Below are positions 44,301-54,300 of a stretch of DNA of 56,579 nucleotides, piece after piece. The notes below the pieces were generated by a model. It was not told where the DNA came from, ran no database searches, and worked only from the letters and a program-made list of their open reading frames with translations. How positions within the stretch are numbered: position 1 is the stretch's first letter; every line of letters begins with the position of its first letter. Origin of the DNA: Candidatus Physcocola equi (lineage in GTDB: Bacteria > Bacteroidota > Bacteroidia > Bacteroidales > Paludibacteraceae); the NCBI GenBank assembly GCA_018064855.1, contig JAGHUM010000071.1, forward strand, positions 1-56,579, read 5' to 3'. A program made the position numbers and the translations under genes.

Positions 44301-46553
44301 CGTTGTTTTTATCTTAGCGTTTATACGGACAAATATGTCTAAAGCCTTTTGTGGTATACCACCAGGAATGCTCACATAGAATGTGTTATTCCCCGCATTT
44401 TCAGCATTCAATTGTACGACTTGAGTGCCTGCATGGCAATAGAACTCGACTTTACTCATATCAAGTTCGTCTCCTCCCTGTCGTGGTTGGAATACTGCCT
44501 TTACTTTTCTCAAATCACCCTGTACCATTGAAATCCATGGGGCATAGAAACTACCATTGCTTATATAGGTATAACCTCTACGCACCATTTCTACGTCATT
44601 AAACACTCCTGGTGCCAAATCAACATACGGATCATAATCATTCCCATTCAAACCAGTTGCCTGCTTGAAAATGAAATATCCATAATCCACATCCAAACTG
44701 CATCCTGAATTCGCAGCATGAGATGGCAGGTCACACAAATTGGAAGGATCCACCAACGGTCCAACCTCATTAACTGCTCCTGTCGTAGAAACTGCATAAA
44801 GTTTACCATTGTGAGTTACCAAAGACCCCCATTTGTCTGAACTAATATTTCCGAGATCATCAACCTCTTCTCCCAACTTTTCCTGTGTTTCCGTATTGGA
44901 CCCGCCACTCAATTTTCCCAATAATTCATTGATATTAAGCAGCAAATTTCCAGGATCATCGTCATGCTCAGTCTGCTTTACTTTGACTATACCTTCACAG
45001 AGTTCATTTTCTCCATTGACATTATGAATCTTTACATCAAACATCTCAGCTTTTAGACCGAAAGAGTTCTTAAATATCTCTGTTGTAATAGTTGCATCAC
45101 CAGTATAGACACCTCCATTGTTCTTAGCATCTTTCAATTTTACCAATCTACCGTTTGCTTTGAAGGTCTCTCCGTTTTTCAAATCTTTCACCAACTTTTC
45201 GGCATCACATTCCACCTTTTCCAAGTTGGTTTCACAAGCGTCTTCCTTGTTTTCGACTTCAATCTTGAATGTGCCGATGTTACTCTTTTGCGATTTCAAC
45301 AAATTGTCGTCTCCATTTGAATTGTTATACGCCACTACATAACATTCATAGGTCACACCAGGTTCTATACCCGACAATTCAATCTCATTACCTGTGATTT
45401 CAAGTCGTTCCGCTGCCGAAGTTTCCTCTCCCTGCTTGTAGTAATAGATGTTGAAATAGTTGCACGAACCTTCAGTTAGTTTCCACTTCAAATTGGCTGT
45501 TGATCCTTTTGCTTCTCCTTTTGCTTCTACCAATTCTACCTTTAGATTTTTATCGACCTTTTCCGTAGTTTTAGCCATAGGTTCTGATAGTTGCAATGGT
45601 TTTTCCTCTGGACATGGGCCATAGGTAAAGGTGTACCATTCGCTATATCCGCCATTTTTGTAGGCATTGTATTCCTTTGAAGCTTCTCCATTTGAGGCAT
45701 CACTCACTTTCACACGCCACTTATAGGTCTTCGCTCCGACAGACTCGGAATAAGGCTGAATACCGCCCTCTGTTGTTGGTACAAAGGCAAAGGTCGTGTT
45801 ATAGGTATGAGCATTGATACTTTGTCCTGTTTGAACTTCATAGTCAGAAAACATTGGAGCCGCACCCGAGGAATATTTTCCGTTCTCATAAATCTCCAAT
45901 GAATATTTTCTATTAGTTACAGATGGCCCAATAGCAATCGGCGTCATCCATTGGAATTGCACCCCATTGGCAAGCAGACCTGGTTCGGTACCAATTCCGC
46001 ACCCTCCATCAATAGGCTGTATGCCAATTGGAGCTTCAGCCTGTTGCAAATATGTAAACACAGAAAAAGGTTCGCTCAATGGCACTTTACCGTCGTAATA
46101 GTCAAACATTTGAAACACAAATTCATAAGAACCTTCCGGCAAACACCAACCGTTATCAGCATATTTTAGTCCCTGCTTCACATTCAACAACCCAGTTTTA
46201 GGGGCATTGGGATTATTTAAATTGAAAAGTTCACGAACGTTCAGTTGATTGATCATCTGAACTGTATTCAACACATATTGTGTGTGGGATTCAGTCTCCA
46301 AGAAGACTGTATTCCCCTGTTTCACACGCAGATGCAATGAAAACTTTACCGGTTTACCATTGTAGCGACTCATGTCTCGCAAGATGGCTGTGAGCTGCAT
46401 GCGGCCATTGCTCATATAGTCGCCCAAACAATTGGTGTAAGGCGGCAACATCACCGCATTAAGTTGGAATGGATATGTGGTGGCCTGAGCCATTGCACTT
46501 AATCCCACGCAACTCATGATCAGCAAAAGAAGATAACGGTAAAAGGTTTTCAT
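41328..46553 (-). CDS. TANFOR-like surface protein with FN3 and metzincin-type domains
   Basis: 1741 residues with a signal peptide (first 22). The N-terminal part (TYPFQLNAVMLPPYTNCLGD, QLTAILRDMSRY, PEGSYEFVFQMFDYYDGK, VQFQWMTP) resembles the TANFOR N-terminal domain of Bacteroidetes surface proteins (from memory). An FN3 domain lies around 340-430 and a Ser/Asn-rich linker around 760-800. The zinc site is HELCHGLFGMEH (H957, E958, H961, H968) with a Met-turn NLMDY near 985. The last 500 residues are more AT-rich, unlike the rest, and unrecognised; they may be an exchangeable effector. The gene is 29 bases after the barrel gene. Confidence 0.72.
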   Translation of the reverse strand: MKTFYRYLLLLIMSCVGLSAMAQATTYPFQLNAVMLPPYTNCLGDYMSNGRMQLTAILRDMSRYNGKPVKFSLHLRVKQGNTVFLETESHTQYVLNTVQMINQLNVRELFNLNNPNAPKTGLLNVKQGLKYADNGWCLPEGSYEFVFQMFDYYDGKVPLSEPFSVFTYLQQAEAPIGIQPIDGGCGIGTEPGLLANGVQFQWMTPIAIGPSVTNRKYSLEIYENGKYSSGAAPMFSDYEVQTGQSINAHTYNTTFAFVPTTEGGIQPYSESVGAKTYKWRVKVSDASNGEASKEYNAYKNGGYSEWYTFTYGPCPEEKPLQLSEPMAKTTEKVDKNLKVELVEAKGEAKGSTANLKWKLTEGSCNYFNIYYYKQGEETSAAERLEITGNEIELSGIEPGVTYECYVVAYNNSNGDDNLLKSQKSNIGTFKIEVENKEDACETNLEKVECDAEKLVKDLKNGETFKANGRLVKLKDAKNNGGVYTGDATITTEIFKNSFGLKAEMFDVKIHNVNGENELCEGIVKVKQTEHDDDPGNLLLNINELLGKLSGGSNTETQEKLGEEVDDLGNISSDKWGSLVTHNGKLYAVSTTGAVNEVGPLVDPSNLCDLPSHAANSGCSLDVDYGYFIFKQATGLNGNDYDPYVDLAPGVFNDVEMVRRGYTYISNGSFYAPWISMVQGDLRKVKAVFQPRQGGDELDMSKVEFYCHAGTQVVQLNAENAGNNTFYVSIPGGIPQKALDIFVRINAKIKTTKPSGSNGSDSNNAGDAGESENAENGDNSDNSQSDANNQSGSSDNSNQEIVNDCQEARTIGFARIYTLKSMTKKILLVPVASVDKDNVESQVSDLTKTINKSFAPLGKKFEFDVFESSFNFEVNKDGFNTSDGASFFTNETEEMKSLQSEFAKVLSAEEQSQYSACLFLLPIAKKENVGGYMPRGQGRGYIFVGDNLNNFNADIVSHELCHGLFGMEHTFNYSSVGQGAVPENLMDYSTKSDRYLSKYYQWLASDTTMNVILAFDKVDDGEFGGWDVALCIAEGLAQEAIAQTFDAAKKGKTTPQEVLEHALYDEDTHEFSWSKALDRAIAVSKNAAENAYDKLVGDSDDKELQKKFKPLQVLSTLADVAVTIKAAVWDCRKESEKDENKGKESQVYAQCLCTSAVQTWLWPVCKTLAKGIKGSKKSNSSTPDATANSSTSSSTNQNSTTKGLSPVENTAVRTLVADTAEKVVRQVCVMAGMENEKLIKIMSNTVASLILDGANEALAEELCKDAIDGIIALFSPQDGPLSKPYVKAVVYAPSEDSKQLLIELNSKDGYELKDIYIVREHEDQQNHLFIQIENKNNAPIKTVFPQSNLNLSCEKGEELYESRKQNNDLEDYILYNVGKRSIDVDQMIEESLYLESVDLILRKQTVLTCANWESYAQDDNQRLYKYRVKLHCDPDEGYPFSYIAIRATLSTGPVNEDYTYLIHDKFSSDYKAELESKMGTKLGNVTTNFMGYGETKATISDPSLKYMCCRTTAADFIREESDNHSSSTSTNLSANKSSNKNTTTKQNEQIVKEPSVKKNILRDDELAVFSAYCYLLFRESYGYSGTEKVELYLSNKRYVEKSLSCALNKNASRLVNIKAEGLGDTRTLIYNKLKEKLGSTNGSTIYVGDDDYDILAQIYAHIVQELGTEGLREIFDYIYKGEMTIDENNVQKIIRHPSLFNPAYITFPLNDRDIDAVLFDAQQLPSKSICSDPNYSRVKKEQ

Positions 46554-46582
46554 ATTATGAAGATGTATTTATGCTTTATATT

Positions 46583-48289
46583 TCAGAAACTTACAGAATA
46601 ACTTAAATTGGCCAAGAATTCATAATCATTGCGTACCTGATTGTTTGTTTCCAACCAGTTGGTCAAACCCAAAGATGCATTGAGGCTGTGACTTCCATAT
46701 TTTTGATCAATTTGCTTGAGTGAATACGAGGCTCCCAAATTACTGTTGAGCAACGAACTGTTGCGTGTACCATTCAAGTCGTTCACATTATAAGCCACGC
46801 TGGCATGCACATTGAACTGCCCGTCTTTGTTACTCCAAGAACCATTGAGCCCAGGTCCCCAATACAAGCTTTCCATCATGGAAGCATCAGCATAGTTCAT
46901 ACTGACAAACGCACCCCAGTTGACACGTTGTTTCACAAAACTTTGACCAAAATTGAGCGCACCACTCCAAATGTGTTGTTTTGCAAACGATTCGTTTCCT
47001 TTCTCTTGGTTACCAAACTGATAACTGGCTGTAGTAGCCACCTGCTGTGTATGTAAACTGTCACCCCAACTATAACCAACCATCCCTGTCATGTTTTGAT
47101 TGACCTGATAGTAATTCAACGTATCGAGTTGATCTACATAATAAGGGTAAGCCTGTTTTTTATATTTAGTATAATTCGAGAAGTTCGAATAAGACAAAGA
47201 GGTCGTCCAATGCTTTCCGTCGCTAAACGAGCCGTTGATGGACCCTACCACCCTACGGTTGTCATTGGCTTTCAAATCGTTCAGGTTGTTGAACTCGAAG
47301 CCAAGTTTTCCATTCAGATTGATTTTACCTTTCCACAATTTTAAATAAGGTGAAATCGTATAATCTTCCTTGTCGTCGGTGAAATAGTAACCACCGAGCG
47401 TCTGATAATACGGAGCGATTCGCTCGTAGCACAACGAAAGGCCCCAAATCTCCCCTGCATAACCAGCCGATGCATTCAGAGCATCGACAAAACGATCATT
47501 TCCTTTTCGTCCGAACAACTTATCCATAAATGTTGAACCTACAGCAGGAGCTCCATCTGAAGTACGAATGTCTGAATTATACAAAGAGAAAGCATATTCA
47601 GCTTGAACAAAGAAATACTTATATATAGACTGACGCAAATATGCACTTATGGCCGTATTCTCTTTAGGATGTAAGTCAGCCTCGGCGGGAACTGCGAAAT
47701 CCAAAGAACTGACATCATCTTTTGCATGGAAGAAGGTCGCATTTACGGATGTACCATTGCCGTCCCATCCTACTTTTGCACTATATCCCATTCTTTTATA
47801 GGCAACTTTGTCGAGATTATCTTCCATGGGATCATACTCCACCGCCTTAAGGAAACGCCCATACATAGCACCAATATACCAATTCTTCGGCGTCAGTTCA
47901 ACACCCACACCACGGAAATCATGTCCAGCCAAAGTGTATGGAGAGAATGTCATACTAGCACTACCGAGATACAAACGCACCCACTTGTATTTTGGTGCCA
48001 CTTGGAATCGGTTAAACGGCTGTGTGTATTCCTTGCTAGTATTGCTCAACGCAAAACTGAATGGGAGGTCAATACCAAGATAATTCAAATTGAGATTACC
48101 ACATAGCGTATATACATAAGGATCTCGATTAATTAAACTATCGCTTCCAGTGTAAAAGGTGTTGTTGAAATTCAAACCACCACTGGCTGTTAATCCTTTT
48201 TTGAAGTCTATTGCATCTGGCGAAACATCCACCGCCTTCAGTTGAGTCACTATAAGCAACAACGCGGGTATTAAAAATTTCGTTTTCAT
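46583..48289 (-). CDS. Outer-membrane beta-barrel protein
   Basis: 568 residues with a signal peptide (MKTKFLIPALLLIVTQLKA). The rest alternates hydrophobic and polar residues with many aromatic girdles (YKWVRLYLGSASMTFSPY, YFFVQAEYAFSLYN) and ends in NLSYSVSF, a C-terminal phenylalanine typical of BAM substrates. I estimate 20 or more strands. It may hold or export the adhesin and the other proteins of the operon. It is not recognisably PorP/SprF. The gaps to its neighbours are 25 and 29 bases. Confidence 0.78.
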   Translation of the reverse strand: MKTKFLIPALLLIVTQLKAVDVSPDAIDFKKGLTASGGLNFNNTFYTGSDSLINRDPYVYTLCGNLNLNYLGIDLPFSFALSNTSKEYTQPFNRFQVAPKYKWVRLYLGSASMTFSPYTLAGHDFRGVGVELTPKNWYIGAMYGRFLKAVEYDPMEDNLDKVAYKRMGYSAKVGWDGNGTSVNATFFHAKDDVSSLDFAVPAEADLHPKENTAISAYLRQSIYKYFFVQAEYAFSLYNSDIRTSDGAPAVGSTFMDKLFGRKGNDRFVDALNASAGYAGEIWGLSLCYERIAPYYQTLGGYYFTDDKEDYTISPYLKLWKGKINLNGKLGFEFNNLNDLKANDNRRVVGSINGSFSDGKHWTTSLSYSNFSNYTKYKKQAYPYYVDQLDTLNYYQVNQNMTGMVGYSWGDSLHTQQVATTASYQFGNQEKGNESFAKQHIWSGALNFGQSFVKQRVNWGAFVSMNYADASMMESLYWGPGLNGSWSNKDGQFNVHASVAYNVNDLNGTRNSSLLNSNLGASYSLKQIDQKYGSHSLNASLGLTNWLETNNQVRNDYEFLANLSYSVSF

Positions 48290-48314
48290 TGGTCTCTAGT
48301 CTTTCTTCTGTTGC

Positions 48315-51300
48315 TTATGGTTCAACTATGATGGTGGCAGCTGAAGAGTTTGTTTCAGCGTTAACTTTGACAATGATTGCGCCAGAGCTTGCGTTTTCAG
48401 GGATCATAAAATCGAATTGGTAAACGTACAAATATTCACCATGATTCTTATCCATTTCTGTCTGAACATCATCTGTAAGATCTACCGGTGAATTATTTTC
48501 ATCAAACAATTTACCATTGTACTTCTTCACTGGTTTCTTGTCAGGATCAGCAGCAATTGTACCTGAACCCAGGTAACGTCCTTCCAATCCAAAGATGGTG
48601 TAATGGAAGGACTCATTCGAAGTTTGTGAAACTTCGATAGTACATGTTTGACCAGGCTTAACAGGGTTAGGAGAAGCAATCACCTTAATCATGTCTTTAT
48701 AGTTTTTACCCTCAGGGAATGGATCATCCCCCTGGATGTTAACTAACAAGCCATTGTGTTCAGTGATCACATCACATCCACCCACGTAAGCAATGGTAAG
48801 AAGTTTAAAATCTTCCTGATATGGAGCACCGTCTTTCATGCCTTTCTTTTTCTTCTCTTGAAGGAGTTGGGCAATCGTTTTACCATATACTTCCTTGAAT
48901 TGAACAAAGTTCATACGTTTCAAGGCCTCCTTGTCAACCAAAAGATCAAACTTGTCGTACAGAGTTTCAGGCTCTTTAGAATCCCCAAGACTAGCCACAT
49001 AATTACCATAATCCTTAATGGCCTCAATTGGAATACCCCATGATGGACCCTGGTACGTTTTTTTCAAGAATTCTACGTATTTCTCACCGCAAGTGCTATT
49101 TTCAGCAACGTTATCAAGCATGTTGCAATCACGAATACCATAGGCATAATTCTCCTTCGGCTGAGATTTACCCTCTATATATTGAGCAACACCATTGTCA
49201 TTTAAGACGACCACAACCTTCATGCTATCGTAATGATAGCCCTTAGCTTCCAATGTAGCATAGGATGTCTGGTCGGTAACCACCAAGATGTCGCCATAAT
49301 TATGCCAAGTAGAGATAAACTGATCTTGCTCAATGTCACCCCATCCAGGATCATCGAAAGCAGCAACAGGCACATCTGCCATAGCTTCACAACCATTGGC
49401 ATCTGATACCCATAAGTAGTGATCAACCTTAGCAAGCACTGGTATATGATCGTTCTTCTGATAATTGTCCGCATATTCGCTCAAGAATGCTCCCAATGTT
49501 TCCAATGGATCACCATTATAATCCTTAGGGTAGATTTCTGCATCTGGTGTCGCAATATAATCCTGTGATGTCAAGTCCTTCACGCTCCACAAATATGGAG
49601 AAACACCACCTGTCGTTTTATCTGTTGGGAAAATACGAGCTGATTTGTCCGCACAAATAACAGATGTGGCAGCATCTACCGTCAATCGTTCAGGTTGGTA
49701 AACATCAAATTCAAATGTACTTTCACAACCTACAGCATCTGTCACTACAAGCTTATGCTGATGATTTTTGCTTTCATCCATCCAGTTCAAAGAAGCGTCA
49801 ATTCCATTAATCTTGAAAGAATAAACATGCTTTGAGGCTTCTCTCATAATCTGATTTGCACGAGCAACGATCACAGAATCGACCACATCTTTTCCGTAAT
49901 ACTCTTTCTTGGCTTTTTCTCTTGCTGCTTCCTTGTCAAATGGAGCTTTAAGCTTGTCGAATAAAGATTTATTACCAATTAGTATAACGTTGTGTTCCTC
50001 TTTTCGATTCACAGGTGATAAGGATGTGTCTTTGTCGATCATGGAAATCGCGCCACTCACATCCATATCGTCCAATTTAATTGATTGGTAATAGTCGTGA
50101 CCGCCAAAGAGTTTGAACTCAACAGCACCTCTGTCTTCAGGATCACGAGCAATAGCCGCATTAGGATGATCTATAGAAACAGAAGCCAAACCACGATTAT
50201 TATCGGCATTACATTTCACAGAATCTACAGCAAGTGGATAGAACGAAGTTGGCAGACCCTTAGAAGAGTAAGTGTATTCAGCATAAGCAGTACAATTGTT
50301 GGCATCCGTCATCATGACACCAATGGTTCCAGAAGGGAGATCGTTCAAACCCTGGGCATCGTATCTCTTCCATGCGCCAGATCTCTCATCTTTTTCGCTG
50401 TAAGAGAATTTTCTAAATTCAGATGGACGAATCTCCATACAATCATCCGCCATGACAGGACATTTATTTCCGTCGTCATCCGTCCAGTTAGGATCATGGT
50501 GATGCACATGCTTGATGGTCAGTGGACCAACAGGAGTTCTGCAAGAATTGATGTCGTCAACCGAGCAATACGGATAGCATTGGCAATGGGTAGCATGACC
50601 GATATACAACGAATAACTATAATTGTCGGCATTGGCATTCTTAATTTCCAACATGTTGGCAGATGAAGGATCGCATAAATCAACATGAGTTTTTGCGTCA
50701 ATTTCAAACTTCGACTTAACCGTGAAATGTTGAGGCCATTTCACCTGGCAACCCAAACTGTCGATCACCGACACTTCATAAGTTCCTGCAGAAAGCATAC
50801 CTGATGTAAAATCGATATACATCTTATCCTTAGAAGTCCACCCCTTCACAATTTCATAACCAGGAATGTAGTCTGAAGAAGATATAGAACCTCTTGCATC
50901 GTCAAAAGACTGCTTTGAGTTCACATCTCTCACACTATAGTAGTAAGGATAATGACCACCAGTTGAGGTGAATTTGATGCGACGTTCTGCCGCATTACAT
51001 ACAGGATCAATAGCATCTTCTGCATATACAGCCTCCGTAATTTTCAATGCATCCTCTGGTCCTATGATCTCAAATTCTTGTTCATATGTGCAACCATATA
51101 CATCATTAAAGACGAAGGTGTACTTGTCCATTGGCAACATATTGAAACCAATCCAGTCGGTCATGGCATAATTATATCCACCATCTTTATAGAACGCATC
51201 CAATGGATACTTTTCATTGCCACGTCCTTTGATATTCTTATCTTTATTGCCGAAGATACTATCCGATATAATCTGCTTTATTTCCGCTTGAGTATGGTTC

Positions 51301-54300
51301 TCAGCTTTCAATTCAAAACTTGCAATATCACTGAAGAGATTACTGTAGAAATTTTCACGTTGAGCAAACGCTGCTTGCTGTTCTTGTGGAGTTTTCAAAA
51401 TCAATTCTCCCCAGTTTCGTCCTTTGTCTCTAAGTTCGGCAGGGCATCCCTCAATCTCATCAGTCCAATGACGCCAGATATTCTCATTGTATCTCACTGG
51501 TAAAATGTTTACCGTTCCCTGATTGGTGCTGGCACAAACAACATCCTGAGTAGCAACGTGGAATTGAACATCAGGACGTTTTACCACTATCGATCCAGAA
51601 ACTTCATCTTTAGGACATGCGCCTGTAGAATCTTGATAGATTATGACATAAGAACCATCCGCTAATCCCTTGTCTTCATCAGTCAACTCATAGGTTGTTC
51701 CCTCTGCTTTGTCATGTCCCTGATTGCCATCACCCATAGCATGACCATAATATCGATAGGTGTTCTCAGACTTCAATTCCTCTGTTGTCCAATTCCAATC
51801 ATCATATCCTTTTCCCTTTGGTTGGAATTTAAACAGAAGACGCTTGTTATCTGGTGCTCCACCTTCATACTTGAAGTCGATATACGCCTTGTCGTAGCTA
51901 CACTTCAAGTCGGTATAGCTGGTTTCAAGGATTTCGAGATTTGGTTTCTTCAAAGAGTCAACGGTGAAGTCAAACTCAACGATATCCTCCTTACAAATAT
52001 CACCCCAAACGGTATGGTATTTGCCGGCTGTCAGATCCTTTTTTGTCGCCCAAGCATGCACTTTTTGCTCATCGTCCTTTGAGATATCATTCGCATCTGT
52101 TCCGCTCCAAATGTATTCTAAAGATCCGTCTTCTTTATACTGATAGAAGATCTCCTTATAGGTGTTTGGCACCCAACCAGTAACCGCCACAACAGCCTGC
52201 GCATTCATATTTGAATAACAAGTACTTTGAATGACACTCGTCTTCTCTTTAAACAACTCAAGCGGTTCCTTGAGTTCTTTTATGGTGACATCCTGAATCT
52301 TACGAGGCTCAACTCCGGCATCACATTTGCCTACGACATGAGTCAAATACAATTCGTATTCACCAGGCGCAAGTTTTTCAAATGCGAACTGAAGTTTTGT
52401 GCCATGCTGCGGCTCAGATTCGATATACTTCACCTCACCGTCAACTGTATATTTCAGGAACATCATTACGTCATAAGACATTTCTGGGCCTTCATAGTTG
52501 AGCGTAATCTCACCGTTATCAACTTTATAACATTGCTGATTGTGATGCGATGCCACAGTAACATTCGCTGTCTCCAATGCCGATTCATCCAAAGGAAGTT
52601 CGACAGTCTCCGCATACACACTGCACTCTGCTCCAACTACTGCTGATAACCCCTTGAGTTTCACATCAACTGGAATACTATAGAACGACATCGAACCCAA
52701 TGCCATTCCAGCAGGATATGACTTTCCTTCTGCATCGTATGCAACAAATTTATTACCTGCAATGGTGCCTTTGTCTATCGATGCGACAATCAACACAGTC
52801 TTCTTATCGCCACAAACAGCTTCGCGCATCTTGGCTTCCATAACATGGGCAGGGTCGATAACCAAATCGCCGTTGTAAACCGCCTTACAATCTGTTTTGT
52901 CTGTAACAGACACCTTATAACTACCATCGGTCAAAAGATCACTTTCGAAGGTTGTACTTTCTATAGCTTCCGATGTCTTGACTTCTGTGCCATCCACCTT
53001 TGTGATCGCATAGACGTAAGGCGCTGTTCCACCATTTGCAGTCACTGTGAATTGACGCGCATCCACGTCACATTTTGCAGCATCTGCATCGAAATCAACA
53101 TTGGCTACCAACGCTCCGTTTTGGTTGGAGAATGCAGTGAAATCAAATGGGAGAATCACATCACGCTTGCAAAGGTCTTTTACAGACAATGTGTATGTAC
53201 CGGCACCTTGCTCCTTATATTCAAAATAAGCTTTACCATCTTTCAAACTAGGATGAACATCTTTAGCCTCTTCTTCATCTTTCTTAAATTTAGCGGTGTT
53301 GGCTACATCCCATGGGGAAGCGACGAATGTGAAGCTACCGTCTTTGCGGTCGAGACAAGTAAACGCCACCTTATCTTCCACATCCAATGCAGGTGTATCC
53401 ACATAATCAGCACCGATGAATTGGGAAACCGGATAATGGAATCCATTTTCACACGCATCCCAGATGGTGAAGATGTTCACGCCTTCTGGAAGTCCCCAAA
53501 GGTCGAATGCGGTCGCGCCGTTTTCGAGGAGCTCACCATGGTGGGTATAAACCTCCAAATCTTCTTCCGACTGGCCTGCGCGCTGAAGAGTCCAGCTGTA
53601 GATGCCGTCTTTCCAGCCCATCATTTCGAGGTGCATACGTCCTTCCGAACCTCCTTCACACTTGTTGTTCTGATAGCTGTAATTCTCAGTCAAGAATTTA
53701 GGTTTTTCAAGTCCCTCGATAGTCGCTCTTGTGACAGTGATAGAGTTGTCAGTAGCTCCACAACCTTCATAGCCGTAACCAAGCTTCACTACATATTTAC
53801 CCGGAGCGAGTTCATCGATGGTAACATCATCTTTTTCGGCATTAGATGTGATTGACTTACCTGCTACTGGCTGACCATCTTCTCCAAACACAGCAAACTG
53901 CAATGAAGATGCCGCACTATTGCCTGAGAAACTGAAACTGATGGATCCATTGTTGATGTTGTTACAAGTCTGATCTTTGTGGTCCCAATTGCTAACCTTA
54001 ATCGAGGTGAGCGGTGTCTTGACAAGTGGATCTATATTGAACTTCTGACTTACCAAACATTTCTTACTGTCTTTGACTACAACCTGATAATCCTTTCCTT
54101 CCGACAAGCCTGTAATTTCTTCTTTTTCGCTCAAAAGGGTTCCTTCTGAATTGGTCCATGAATAAGTATATCCAGGAGTACCGCCACCAGCTTCTACTGT
54201 GGCTTTTGCTCCGGTGGCTTCACACTCCACCTTTCCATAAGAGAGATGCATTGATACTGCTTCAGGAGCTGTAATCTCAACCGCCTCCTTCAATGAGGCT

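Noticed and set aside
52845-53855. Plus-strand open frame opposite the adhesin
   Set aside because: The minus frame is continuous for more than 8 kb with repeats; the plus frame has no family features.
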